Position numbers and translations under genes: made by a program. Under the pieces are notes generated by a model, which saw only the letters and a list, made by a program, of their open reading frames with translations, had not been told where the DNA came from and did not search any database. A DNA stretch of 64,000 nucleotides from contig CAZXIJ010000005.1 in the NCBI GenBank assembly GCA_964640725.1, positions 62,001 to 126,000 of the forward strand, written 5' to 3'. This DNA comes from CALHVX01 sp964640725 (GTDB lineage Bacteria > Pseudomonadota > Gammaproteobacteria > Pseudomonadales > Azotimanducaceae). Below, piece after piece: positions 16,474 to 25,728 of the stretch; position 1 is the stretch's first letter, and the number at the start of each line of letters is the position of its first letter.

Positions 16474-16923
16474 CGGCTTTGGTGCCCCGAATAAGTTTGG
16501 CGTACCGATCCGGCATCAAGGTGGCGCGGGGGCCGGTCCTTTGTACGCACTAACGAATGCGCGAATCCCTACGGCATCTACTATCGAGAAAAGACCGCCG
16601 GCGGTTTTGCGACCAGGTCACAATCGACTCGTTTTAGCCTCATTTGCAGGTAGAAGTGGCAGCTCAGCCAAATTAGCCAGAGTTGTGACGAACCCCACAA
16701 ACGTTTGTAACGAGGTTGTTAGAGTCTCGTCGTGGGCTACAGGAGCGAGCAGCCCGCCGCAGATGCGGCAATGAAGGCGACATGATGCTGCCAGTGGTTT
16801 TCCGACTTGTTGTACAGGGAACCCGTTTTGAACTGGTATTCAAAACCTAATCTCAGACGACTGCACACCTCCAAGTCGAGAACGCCGCTACCGGATCCAC
16901 TCGACAACTTCAGAGGTTTCAGG
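16474..16923. other. 450-base divergent control region between the two haem operons
   Basis: No gene is seen here. It must carry the promoters of the multihaem operon (minus strand) and of the mono-haem/LamG operon (plus strand); I could not assign convincing -35/-10 boxes. It contains two dyads: ACCGCCGGCGGT (16594-16605), and a longer operator-like one at 16825-16846 listed separately. The region is less GC-rich than the genes around it. Confidence 0.6.
16825..16846. promoter_or_regulatory. operator-like perfect inverted repeat
   Basis: GTTTTGAA-N6-TTCAAAAC has 8-base perfect arms about 80 bases before the start at 16924. Length and symmetry suit a dimeric repressor or activator. The cognate regulator is not known and no regulator gene adjoins the operons. 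Confidence 0.5.
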
Positions 16924-18120
16924 ATGCGTCTACTATCTCGCCCGGCGGGCACCCCCGCCGTCACGACACCACTGGTGCGAGCGCTAGCAGCGATGCTGTT
17001 ACTTGCGCTGGCCCAGACCAGCCTCGCGGGTCCGCGCGAGCAGGCAAAACGCCTGCACGATCGACTGACAGGCGTGCCGCCGACCGCCGCAACGCTGGAC
17101 TCCATGGCAACCAAGATCCAGAACGGCGACGCGCTCGGTGCTGCTCAGGAAGCCATCACTCACCCATCGTTCTACAACACAACAGTTCGCGAATTCGCAA
17201 CGCCCTGGTCAAACCGAGAGCAGTCTGTCTACGCAGACCTGAACGATACGACCGCGACCGTCATCGGCTTGATCCGCGACGATGTGCCGTTCGACCAGGT
17301 GCTGCACGGCGACATCGTCTACGTGGGCAGCAACGGTGTCAGCTCGACACCCTACGCCCAGGACAGCAACGATCATTACCTGGAGCTGCAGGAGAACAAC
17401 GTCGATCTGTCCGACCCGGCGAACCTTGAGCCTCAGGCCCAGTCATCACTGCCCGACTCACCGCTGGGCGCTGGGGAAACCGCGGGCATCATGACCAGTC
17501 GCGGCTATGCCGAGGCGTTCCTGGTTGCCGGTACAAATCGCGCTGCGGTGCGCTACGCCACGCTGAACTTCATGTGCATGGACATGGAAGATCTGCGCGA
17601 CGTCACCGCCTGGCCCGACCGCATTCGCAAAGACGTCACCCGCTCTCCCGGCGGCGACAGCACCGTATTCCTGAATGAGTGCCTAGCCTGCCACGCCGGC
17701 CTGGACGCTCTGGCCGGGGGCTTCGCGTACTACGATTTCGACGAGGACCTGAACCAGATGGTCTACACCGAAGGCAGCGTTCAGCCCAAGTTCGTCAAAG
17801 ACCCACAGGTGTTCCCGCACGGCTACGAAACTCTGGGCGACTCCTGGATCAACTACTGGCGCACCGGCCCCAACACCTTTGTCGGCTGGAACGGGCCAGG
17901 CGCCGGCATGGGCGCGAAAAGCCTGGGCATGGAGCTGAGCCAGAACCGCCAGTTCGCCCAGTGCCAGGCCACCAAGGCCATCGAGAAGGTCTGCCACCGC
18001 ACACCGAACGGCCCGGCAGACGCGGCCGAGGTGAGCCGTATCGCCGACGTTTACGAAGCTAACAACCACAGCATGCAGCGCGTGTTCGCCGAAGCCGGCG
18101 TCTACTGCATGGGCGAATAA
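16924..18120 (+). CDS. exported mono-haem protein, DUF1592/DUF1588-like
   Basis: A 398-residue protein with a signal peptide (about 1-35, ending TSLA). It has a single haem motif C253-L-A-C-H257 followed by AGLDALAGGFAYYDFDED. That context resembles the CxxCHxxxDPLGFALENFD signature of the DUF1588 family of large haem proteins, and the earlier HPSFYNTTVREFATPW resembles DUF1592. These families occur with DUF1501 proteins, mainly in planctomycetes and some proteobacteria, and their function is unclear. The start was chosen for the signal peptide; an in-frame start 117 bases upstream lacks one. Operon with the LamG gene (12 bases downstream). Confidence 0.8.
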   Translation: MRLLSRPAGTPAVTTPLVRALAAMLLLALAQTSLAGPREQAKRLHDRLTGVPPTAATLDSMATKIQNGDALGAAQEAITHPSFYNTTVREFATPWSNREQSVYADLNDTTATVIGLIRDDVPFDQVLHGDIVYVGSNGVSSTPYAQDSNDHYLELQENNVDLSDPANLEPQAQSSLPDSPLGAGETAGIMTSRGYAEAFLVAGTNRAAVRYATLNFMCMDMEDLRDVTAWPDRIRKDVTRSPGGDSTVFLNECLACHAGLDALAGGFAYYDFDEDLNQMVYTEGSVQPKFVKDPQVFPHGYETLGDSWINYWRTGPNTFVGWNGPGAGMGAKSLGMELSQNRQFAQCQATKAIEKVCHRTPNGPADAAEVSRIADVYEANNHSMQRVFAEAGVYCMGE

Positions 18121-18132
18121 GAGGAGATGATC

Positions 18133-20277
18133 ATGACGAATCGTACCCAACCGATCCGTTGGCTCAGCATCATCTTGATGCTGTTCGCCATCGCAGGCTG
18201 CGTTCGCAGCGAAGACGCCGTTGAAGGCGACGATCCCGCTGCGCCAGTTGCTGGCAACCCGGGCACGCCCCCGGCCGGCGATGCGCCGGCAGATCCCACG
18301 CCGCCGGCCACACCGCCAGGCGACGAGATGCCTCCGGAAGACGAGATGCCGGCACCGGTTGACCCCAACCCGCCGACCAATGAACCGGAGCTGACAGATG
18401 TTCAGATCTTTGAGCAGACACTGTTCCCGCCACTGCGAGACAGCGCCAACTTCTGTGTGAACTGCCACGGCTCCTTCGCGCAGCCGCTGTTCGCCGTAGA
18501 AACCGTCAATGACGCCTACAATGCCGTGGTCGGCCAGCAGAAAGTGAACTTGAGCAACCCAGCGATCTCGCGTATCTATCTGCGCGCCTCGGAAGATCGG
18601 CACAACTGCGGTGGCGACGCGAGCTGCGACGCCATTGGAGCAACCTTCCTGGCGGCCATCACAGACTGGGCGAGCCAGGCCGCGCCGGCAGACCCACCGC
18701 CTGCGGCAGGCACCGCTGCTGTCAGCGCTAAAACCACCTTCGCCTCGGCCGTAGAGCAAGCCGCCGCTCGCGTCGACACGAACGCTATCGCCAAATTCCT
18801 GCTGGACGAAGGCACCGGCACCACCGCCACCGATTCGAGTGGCAACGGCGCCGCAATCACGCTGAACATTCAGAACATGGAATGGGTCGACGGCGGCGGG
18901 CTTCGCAATGTAAGCGGCAAAGCTCAGGCCAGCGTCGCGGACAGCCGCAAAATCTTCGACAGTGTCAACGCGTCAAAGGCGTTCACCGCAGAGGCATGGC
19001 TGATTGCCGACAACACCGCTCAGGACGGCCCCGCTCGCACAGTGACCTTCAGCCAGGACACGAGCAATCGGAACTTCACCCTCGGCCAGAACGCGATCTA
19101 CTGGCAAATGCGTAACCGGAGCGCAAACACCGGCGCCAACGGCACCCCAGCCCTGGAAGCGCTGAGCCCAGAAGTGGATACCAGTCTGCAACATGTTGTG
19201 ATGACTTTTGACGAAGCCAGCGGCCGCAAGATCTTTATCAACGGCCAGCTGAGCATCGAAGACAACACGCCGGACACGCTGGACTGGCAAGACGGCTACC
19301 AGCTGGTACTGGGTAACGAAACGACCGATGACAGACCCTGGGCTGGCATCATTCGCTTCGTCGCCATCCACAGTGCTGCGCTGACAGCGGCTGAGGTTCA
19401 ACAGAACTACGAGGCCGGGCTCGGCAACCTGACGACCCTGCGCTTTGACGTCTCCGAGGCAGTCGGCGCGCCCGCCATGATCGAGATGCTGGCAGCGGAT
19501 ATCGACGGCAAGGGCTACCTGTTTGCCAAGCCTCGCTACATCGGCGAGCAAACCGGCGTGATGGTGAAGAACATGCGCATCGCTGTAAACGATACGATCC
19601 CGATCGCATCTCAGGCGTTTCGGCGCCTGGATATGGAGATTGATGCCAACGGACGAGAGCTGTCGCCTTTGGGCGCTGTCATCCCCGCATCCCTGGGCGC
19701 TATGAACGATGAGTTTCATTTGGTGTTCGAAACCATCGGCAACGCAACCGGCACCCCTGAGGGTGTTGCGCCGTCTGCGCCGCCGCCGGCCAGGCCAGAC
19801 GTTGACGAGCCCGACTTTGGTGTCCGCTCCTTCTCGCAGCTGAACGACACCATGGCGACGCTCACGGGCATCGACCAGAACAGCAACGCCATTCGTAACC
19901 TGTACGAGGAGCTGCGCGGGGCCCTGCCTGCAACATCGGACCTGTTGAGCTACAGCCAACCACAGCAAGTTGCCATTCAGCGATTGGCCAATGGCTACTG
20001 CGACGCAATCGTCAACAACAACGGCCGCTGCAGCGCGCTGTTCGGAAGTTGCCAGGTGAATGCCGGAGACCTTGGCTCCGTGGGCAACAGCGTCTACGAC
20101 AGCTTCATCGGTTCGACCGTTGCAAACCAGCCCCTGCGCGCAGATGTGCGCAACGAAATCAGTTCGCTGATCCAGGATCTCGGCTGCGCTGGCGGCTGCA
20201 CGGGCAACGATGCGCAAACGGTGCTTGCCGCAAGCTGCGCAGCGGTGCTGAGCAGCGGCGCGATCACCATCAAGTAA
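18133..20277 (+). CDS. haem-binding lipoprotein with LamG domain
   Basis: A 714-residue lipoprotein (lipobox ending at C23, FAIAGC). It has a long Pro/Asp-rich linker (about 30-88), a haem motif C108-V-N-C-H112 and a LamG/concanavalin-like domain at about 210-390 (AKFLLDEGTGTTATDSSGNG, FTAEAWL, HVVMTFDEASGRKIFINGQL, ARTVTFSQD). An uncharacterised C-terminal half contains paired cysteines (NGRCSALFGSCQ, CAGGCTGN). LamG domains bind carbohydrate or protein ligands. The ATG at 18133 is preferred to 18127 because GAGGAG lies six bases ahead of it and abuts the earlier ATG. It is probably partner of the haem protein before it and the Tat protein after it. Confidence 0.85.
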   Translation: MTNRTQPIRWLSIILMLFAIAGCVRSEDAVEGDDPAAPVAGNPGTPPAGDAPADPTPPATPPGDEMPPEDEMPAPVDPNPPTNEPELTDVQIFEQTLFPPLRDSANFCVNCHGSFAQPLFAVETVNDAYNAVVGQQKVNLSNPAISRIYLRASEDRHNCGGDASCDAIGATFLAAITDWASQAAPADPPPAAGTAAVSAKTTFASAVEQAAARVDTNAIAKFLLDEGTGTTATDSSGNGAAITLNIQNMEWVDGGGLRNVSGKAQASVADSRKIFDSVNASKAFTAEAWLIADNTAQDGPARTVTFSQDTSNRNFTLGQNAIYWQMRNRSANTGANGTPALEALSPEVDTSLQHVVMTFDEASGRKIFINGQLSIEDNTPDTLDWQDGYQLVLGNETTDDRPWAGIIRFVAIHSAALTAAEVQQNYEAGLGNLTTLRFDVSEAVGAPAMIEMLAADIDGKGYLFAKPRYIGEQTGVMVKNMRIAVNDTIPIASQAFRRLDMEIDANGRELSPLGAVIPASLGAMNDEFHLVFETIGNATGTPEGVAPSAPPPARPDVDEPDFGVRSFSQLNDTMATLTGIDQNSNAIRNLYEELRGALPATSDLLSYSQPQQVAIQRLANGYCDAIVNNNGRCSALFGSCQVNAGDLGSVGNSVYDSFIGSTVANQPLRADVRNEISSLIQDLGCAGGCTGNDAQTVLAASCAAVLSSGAITIK

Positions 20278-20299
20278 CTTTCAGCAGGAGTCTATTCGG

Positions 20300-21820
20300 A
20301 TGTCAAAACTATCCAAATATCGCGAAAACTACCGCCGGCTGGAAGCACAGCGGGATGACCTCGAGCAGCGCATCGCAGAAGACTGCAAGCGAAGCGGACA
20401 TGGCCGTCCGCGCTCCCGCCGGGAGTTCCTGAACCGCGGCCTGCGCACGGCGACGGCCACCGTGTTTCTGCCCAGCATCAGCACGCTGCTGGCACAGAAC
20501 GCTTACGCCGAGTGCGTGATCGACAACGACCCGGCCCTGGGCGCAGGCAAGATCCCCTTCCTGTGCTTCGATCAGGGCGGTGGGGCCAACATCGCCGGTT
20601 CCAATATCATGGTCGGTGGCATGGGCGGCCAGGAGGACTTCCTGGAGGCCCGGGGCTACGCGAAGCTCGGGCTGCCGGAAGCGATCATCCCGCAGAACGT
20701 GGGCGTCGATCGCAGCTTTGGCCTGGCCATGCACCCGAACAGCGCAATGCTCCGCGGTCTGATGTCGAAAACCAGCGCCGGAACCCGGGCGAACACCAAT
20801 GGCGCGATCATTCCGGCGCGCAGCGACAACGATACCGGCAACAATCCGCACAACCCCATCTACGGCATCGCCAGGGCGGGGGCGAGCGGCGAGTTCGTCG
20901 CGACGATCGGCACTCGCAACTCTGACTCCGGAGGCCGGTCGCAAGCCCCGAGCTCTATGATCGTTCCGGACTTCCGTCCCAGCCGTGTTCGCAGCCGCAA
21001 CGACGCGGTCGGCCTTGCCGGCGGTGACCAGGGCGGTACGCCGAACGCACGAATCGCCGCAGCCAGCTCAGTCATCACAGCGTTGAAGCTGGGGCAGATC
21101 ACCGAGGCGGCTGCAACCAAAGAGCTCGTGCAGTGCGGTTTCGACAAGACCACCGCGACCTTCGACACGCCGATCCAGGCCAGCGATCTGGACCCGAATC
21201 AGGACACGATCCTGCAGGACATCTTTCCGGGTGCTGAACTGACCAACGGCGACTTCGTTCGTGCCGCGGCAACGATGAAGTGCGTTGTGAACGGGTATGC
21301 AGGCGCCGGTACCATCGAGTACGGTGGCCGGGACTACCACCAGGACCCTCGATCCGAAACAGACGGCAAGGATTTCGTAGTGGGCCAGGCCATGGGCGCA
21401 GCATTGGAGTACGCGGCCCGGCTGAGCAAGCCGCTGATGATTTACGGGTTTAGTGACGGTAGCGTCTCTGCCGATACCAACCGGGAAGAGGATGACGGCA
21501 ATGGCGTCAGCAAATTCCGCTGGCGCAGCGATAACTCTCAGACCGCTGCCAGCTTCTTTTTGGTGTATAGCCCGGCCGGACGGCCGGCCTTGCGGGACGG
21601 CAACGCCTCGCAACAGCTCGGGTATTTTCGCCCGGAGGGGAATGTCGAAACCACGTCGACACCCTTCGCCAACAGTGTCACCACGCTCTCAGAGATGGTG
21701 GTGCTCAACTACCTGGCACTGCATGGCGAACAAGCCATGTTCGGCAACGTGCTCAACAATCCAGGGTTAGGAACCGGCGCCGCCGTCGATCCCTACATCG
21801 CCTTCAACCCGATTGTCTGA
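20300..21820 (+). CDS. Tat-exported protein, DUF1501-like context, function unknown
   Basis: A 506-residue protein. An N-terminal helix (about 1-38) precedes a twin-arginine signal (SRREFLNRG, then a hydrophobic stretch ending QNAYAE near 71). The mature part opens with IPFLCFDQGGGANIAGSN and continues with a GLAMHPNSAMLRGLM segment. The overall design recalls DUF1501 proteins (Tat signal, then LF..GGxSH.D..DPK), which pair with DUF1592-type haem proteins, but the match is weak and I do not claim the family. Tat export suggests folding or cofactor loading in the cytosol. An AGCAGGAG ribosome-binding site precedes the ATG. Third gene of the plus-strand operon. Confidence 0.75.
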   Translation: MSKLSKYRENYRRLEAQRDDLEQRIAEDCKRSGHGRPRSRREFLNRGLRTATATVFLPSISTLLAQNAYAECVIDNDPALGAGKIPFLCFDQGGGANIAGSNIMVGGMGGQEDFLEARGYAKLGLPEAIIPQNVGVDRSFGLAMHPNSAMLRGLMSKTSAGTRANTNGAIIPARSDNDTGNNPHNPIYGIARAGASGEFVATIGTRNSDSGGRSQAPSSMIVPDFRPSRVRSRNDAVGLAGGDQGGTPNARIAAASSVITALKLGQITEAAATKELVQCGFDKTTATFDTPIQASDLDPNQDTILQDIFPGAELTNGDFVRAAATMKCVVNGYAGAGTIEYGGRDYHQDPRSETDGKDFVVGQAMGAALEYAARLSKPLMIYGFSDGSVSADTNREEDDGNGVSKFRWRSDNSQTAASFFLVYSPAGRPALRDGNASQQLGYFRPEGNVETTSTPFANSVTTLSEMVVLNYLALHGEQAMFGNVLNNPGLGTGAAVDPYIAFNPIV

Positions 21821-21847
21821 GCTGTCAGGGAGGGCGAAGGAATCAAG

Positions 21848-23263
21848 ATGCCGCAAACGCAGTGCCCGCCGGCGAGTGCCGGCGCTCAGGAACCCCGGGC
21901 CTACTGGTGCCCAACCTGTGCCGGGGGCTCGCTGCGGCAGAAGATTCCCTTGCCCGGAAGCGGTTGGGATTGCGGACAGTGCGGGTCCCATTACCCCACA
22001 GCACTGATCGGCAAACGGCCGCTGCCCTGGCTGTTTCCAAATCCTGAGCAGACCCGCAGCGCCTGGTGCCAGCGGGTCAGCAGCTTCGCCCGCGCCAACG
22101 AGCACCGTGAGCAGGGGCTCGCTGCTGCAATCGCTGACCTGCTCAAGGAGGGGCTCGACGGCGAGCCAGCGCACCGCCGGCTCACCCGTGCGCACCAGGG
22201 ACAGGTGCGGCTCCAGGCCACGATCAGCCACCTGTTGGCGCCCCTGGATCTGGCAGCAGAACCGAGCGCCACCGGCGCCGTTGTCGATCCCTTGCCCACA
22301 GAGCAGGGGCTGCTGAGCTACTTCAACAACCTGTTCCGCGACTGGAACTGGGAAAACGGCGAAACCAGCGCCATGCTGGACGCCATCAACCAGGTGCTCA
22401 AGGCAGATCTCCGCAGCACCCTGGGACATGTTTTGACCCTTGGCTCGGGCGCCGCCCGTCTGAGCTACGACCTGCACGGCAAGTATCGGCCAGACAGCTC
22501 CACGCTGTTGGACCTGAACCCGCTGCTGATGGTCGCCGGTATGACGGTCATGGACGGCGGCGAGGTGTTTCTGCCCGAAGAGCCCCTGGCTCCGGGCGGC
22601 GTCGACGACAGCTGTACGATCACGCGCTGCGCGTTGCCGGAAGGCGCCCGACCACCTACTGGCACCTTCTCCTGCGTCCTTGGCGACGCCTGCGCACCGC
22701 CCTTTGCCAGCGAGAGCTTTGATACGGTGCTGACACCCTGGCTGATCGATATCCTGCCCGTCCCGCTGCCGCAGTTTGCCGCCACGGTGAACCGGTTGCT
22801 GCCGATCGGCGGGCGCTGGGTAAACAGCGGATCGCTGGCCTTCGCGCACAGCAACCCCCGACATAACTATGCGCCGGACGAGCTTGGGGCGGTACTGGAA
22901 GCTGCCGGCTTCGAGCTGCGCGCCGAGTACAGCACCCGGCAACGCTACATGCATTCGCCCCGCTCCGGTCATGGCCGGATGGAGATGGTCTACACCTTCA
23001 GCGCCGTGAAGCGCAGCGACGTTCAGGCGCAGCCCGTGGTCGATCACCGGCCCGATTGGCAGCGCGACGACAAGCTCGCGATACCGCAGCAACCGGACTA
23101 CGCGCTGGCCGCATCGCAGCACCTGCTGAACGCCCAGGTGCTGGGCGCCATCGACGGGCAACGTTCCCTTGGCGAGCTGTCTGCGCTGCTCGCAGAGAAG
23201 TATCAGCTCGATCCCGAGGCCGCCAGGCGCGCGATCGAAGCGATCCTGGCCGCGTTGCGGTAA
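21848..23263 (+). CDS. SAM-dependent methyltransferase with N-terminal zinc ribbon
   Basis: A 471-residue cytosolic protein. An N-terminal zinc ribbon (CPTC...CGQC, about 20-45) is followed by a helical region and a class I methyltransferase fold: motif I VLTLGSGAARLSYDL (about 200-213), the acidic loop LLDLNPLL, then FDTVLTPWLIDILP. The region around motif I and the late VNSGSLAF resembles N2227/carnosine N-methyltransferase-like enzymes. The last 50 residues look like a small winged helix (DGQRSLGELSALLAEKY). It lies 27 bases after the Tat-protein gene and is probably co-transcribed, so it may modify a product of that system; the substrate is unknown. Confidence 0.8.
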   Translation: MPQTQCPPASAGAQEPRAYWCPTCAGGSLRQKIPLPGSGWDCGQCGSHYPTALIGKRPLPWLFPNPEQTRSAWCQRVSSFARANEHREQGLAAAIADLLKEGLDGEPAHRRLTRAHQGQVRLQATISHLLAPLDLAAEPSATGAVVDPLPTEQGLLSYFNNLFRDWNWENGETSAMLDAINQVLKADLRSTLGHVLTLGSGAARLSYDLHGKYRPDSSTLLDLNPLLMVAGMTVMDGGEVFLPEEPLAPGGVDDSCTITRCALPEGARPPTGTFSCVLGDACAPPFASESFDTVLTPWLIDILPVPLPQFAATVNRLLPIGGRWVNSGSLAFAHSNPRHNYAPDELGAVLEAAGFELRAEYSTRQRYMHSPRSGHGRMEMVYTFSAVKRSDVQAQPVVDHRPDWQRDDKLAIPQQPDYALAASQHLLNAQVLGAIDGQRSLGELSALLAEKYQLDPEAARRAIEAILAALR

Positions 23264-23283
23264 CCGTTGCCGTCAGGCGCGAC

Positions 23284-24291
23284 TCAGGACAGCTTGACGA
23301 GCATCTTTCCCTTGTTGGACCCGGTAAAGAGCCCCTGAAAGGCTTCCGGTGCCTTGTCGACGCCGTTCAGGATGGTCTCGTCGTACTTGATCTGCCCGGA
23401 GCGGATCCAGCCAGACACCTCGTCGATAAACCTGGCACGCTCTTCGGGAAAGTGCGACACGATGAAGCCCTGCAGCTTCAGTCCCAGACCAATGGCCATG
23501 CTGAGATTGACCGGCCCCGGGCGCGGCGTGGTGTCGTTGTAGGTCGCAATCGCCCCGCACAGCGCGATGCGGCCAAACTGGCGCATGTGGAAGATCGCTG
23601 CCTCGAGATGGTCTGCACCGACGTTGTCGAAGTACACGTCGATGCCGTCCGGCGCGCCTTGACGCAGAGCTTTCAGCAGGTTGCCTTCGCGGTAGTCAAA
23701 GGCATAGTCAAAGCCCAGCTGGTCGGTGAGGTAGCTCACCTTTTCGGCACCGCCAGCGCTGCCAATCACCCGGCAACCCTTCACCTTGCCCAGCTGGCCG
23801 ACCAGGGAGCCGACGGCGCCCGCCGCGCCGGAAACGAACAGCGTCTCGCCCTCCTTCAGCTCCGCCACATTGAACAGGCCCACGTAAGCGGTCAGCCCGG
23901 GCATACCCAGCACGCCAAGGTAAGCGGACAGCGGCGCCAGCTTCGGATCAACAATCTGCATGCCATCGGGCTTGGCCGTAAAGGCTTCCCGCCACCCAAA
24001 GTTGTGGACCACATGGCTGCCCACCGGGAACGCTTCCACCTCAGATGCCACCACCTCGCCCACAGCGCCGCCCTGCAACACCTCGCCGATCTGAAACGGC
24101 GGCACATAGGATTTGCGGTCGTACATGCGGCCCCGCATATAGGGGTCAACACTCATGAAGTGGTTGCGAACGGCAATCTCGCCGGCGCCCGGCGCGGCGA
24201 CCGTCGTCGTGGCCACCTCAAAATGCTCCGGCCCGGGCATTCCGTCGGGGCGGGCCTTGAGGCGAACTTCGCGGCTTTCCATCGTGCTCAT
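23284..24291 (-). CDS. curA: NADP-dependent oxidoreductase of the CurA/PTGR group
   Basis: A 335-residue zinc-free medium-chain reductase. It has an N-terminal GroES-like part (VDPYMRGRMYD, about 50-60), the nucleotide-binding SGAAGAVGS (about 154-162), DVYFDNVGAD (about 220) and a late TGSNKGKMLVKL. This is the pattern of NADPH-dependent alkenal/one reductases (CurA, PTGR, AtAER), which reduce the C=C bond of reactive enals and enones. A GGAG lies eight bases before the ATG. It stands alone, convergent with the methyltransferase gene. The exact substrate cannot be told from sequence. Confidence 0.9.
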   Translation of the reverse strand: MSTMESREVRLKARPDGMPGPEHFEVATTTVAAPGAGEIAVRNHFMSVDPYMRGRMYDRKSYVPPFQIGEVLQGGAVGEVVASEVEAFPVGSHVVHNFGWREAFTAKPDGMQIVDPKLAPLSAYLGVLGMPGLTAYVGLFNVAELKEGETLFVSGAAGAVGSLVGQLGKVKGCRVIGSAGGAEKVSYLTDQLGFDYAFDYREGNLLKALRQGAPDGIDVYFDNVGADHLEAAIFHMRQFGRIALCGAIATYNDTTPRPGPVNLSMAIGLGLKLQGFIVSHFPEERARFIDEVSGWIRSGQIKYDETILNGVDKAPEAFQGLFTGSNKGKMLVKLS

Positions 24292-24423
24292 GGGGGGTGG
24301 CTCCTTAAAATCAGGGCGCCGAGTCTACGCGTTGTGACCGTCCGGCGCATGACCTTGAGGCCCGGGCGCGCGAGCCGCGGCCCGGTTGGCTAAAGTAGAC
24401 AACCCCAGCCCCGGAAGATCTTC

Positions 24424-25704
24424 ATGCCCATGCCGCAATGGCTCGAGCGCCTGACCGCTCTGATCAGCAGCATCCACCCGCTGCTTGTTCCCGCTGCCGG
24501 TCTGACCACGCTGCTCCTGTTCGCCTGGCTGATCAGCCTGCTCAGCCGAGGCGTCGTGTTGCTGTTCTTCCGGCGCGCTGCTGCCAAAACCCAGACGCTC
24601 TGGGACGACAAGCTGCTGGAGCACAAGGCCATCAAGCGGATGGTTCAGGTCACGCCGGCCGTCGTCACCTATCTTGGCGCGCCCTTGGTGCCGGAGCTGA
24701 GCGACGCCATGGTCGAAGTGGTGCGCAACGTCAGTGTGGCGTACATGGCGCTGATGGTCGTGCTGGCGCTCAACGGCCTGCTCAGCGCGGTCAACGACCT
24801 GTACGAAACCAGAGACGGGCACATACGGAAGCCGATCAAGAGCTACATCCAGATCAGCAAGATCGTGCTGTTCATCTTTGGCGGCGTGTTCGCGATCGCG
24901 GCACTGCTCGACAAGTCCCCGCTCATCCTGCTGTCCGGCTTCGGCGCGCTGACCGCAGTGATCCTGGTGGTGTTCAAGGACACGCTGCTCTCTCTGGTCG
25001 CCAGCATCCAGCTGTCCAGCCTCAACATGCTGCGCGTCGGCGACTGGATCGAGATGCCGGACTACAACGCCGACGGCGACGTCATCGACGTCGAGCTGCA
25101 CACGGTGCGGGTGCAGAACTGGGACAAGACCATCACCACGATTCCGACGCACAAGTTCATTTCAGACTCCTTCAAAAACTGGCGCGGCATGTCGCTCGCC
25201 GGTGGCCGGCGCATCAAGCGGGCGCTCATGATCGACCAGCAGTCCATTGCCTTCCTGACCGATGAGCAGATCGAACACTTTCAGCGCTTCACGCTGCTGC
25301 GGGAGTACCTGGCGAACAAGACCGAAGAGCTGCGCGCCTACAACGCAGCCCTCGGCGGCGTCGACGATGCGGTCAACCTGCGCCGGCTCACCAACATCGG
25401 CACCTTCCGGGCTTACCTGTTCAGCTATCTGAAAAACCATCCGGAGATCCACGATCATATGACGCTGCTGGTACGTCAGCTGGAACCGACCCCGGAAGGT
25501 CTGCCCGTAGAGCTTTACTGTTTTACCACCACCGTGCAGTGGGGGGAGTACGAGCGCATTCAGAGCGATCTGTTTGACCACGTCTACGCGATATTGCCGG
25601 AGTTCGGGCTCAGGGCCTACCAGCACCCGAGCGGCGCGGACCTGATGGCGTTGCCGCAGCGGTTGCGTCCCGTAGCGGCTGCCGCTGATTCGGCCCTGGA
25701 GTAG
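24424..25704 (+). CDS. ybdG: mechanosensitive channel of the MscS family (YbdG/MscM type)
   Basis: A 426-residue inner-membrane protein with five hydrophobic segments in the first 190 residues. The MscS pore-helix region follows (SGFGALTAVILVVFKDTLLSLVASIQL, about 165-195) and then the beta domain (NMLRVGDWIEMPDYNADGDVIDVELHTVRVQNWDKTITTIPTHKF). The inserted ADGDVIDVELH stretch and the long C-terminal domain are typical of YbdG, which gates under mild osmotic downshock. It diverges from curA with 132 bases between. No regulatory site recognised. Confidence 0.92.
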   Translation: MPMPQWLERLTALISSIHPLLVPAAGLTTLLLFAWLISLLSRGVVLLFFRRAAAKTQTLWDDKLLEHKAIKRMVQVTPAVVTYLGAPLVPELSDAMVEVVRNVSVAYMALMVVLALNGLLSAVNDLYETRDGHIRKPIKSYIQISKIVLFIFGGVFAIAALLDKSPLILLSGFGALTAVILVVFKDTLLSLVASIQLSSLNMLRVGDWIEMPDYNADGDVIDVELHTVRVQNWDKTITTIPTHKFISDSFKNWRGMSLAGGRRIKRALMIDQQSIAFLTDEQIEHFQRFTLLREYLANKTEELRAYNAALGGVDDAVNLRRLTNIGTFRAYLFSYLKNHPEIHDHMTLLVRQLEPTPEGLPVELYCFTTTVQWGEYERIQSDLFDHVYAILPEFGLRAYQHPSGADLMALPQRLRPVAAAADSALE

Positions 25705-25728
25705 TCCGGGCTGCCTGCCACCGCCTCG

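Noticed and set aside
16594..16605. ACCGCCGGCGGT palindrome as a terminator
   Set aside because: It has no loop and lies in a divergent promoter region, where a terminator is not expected.
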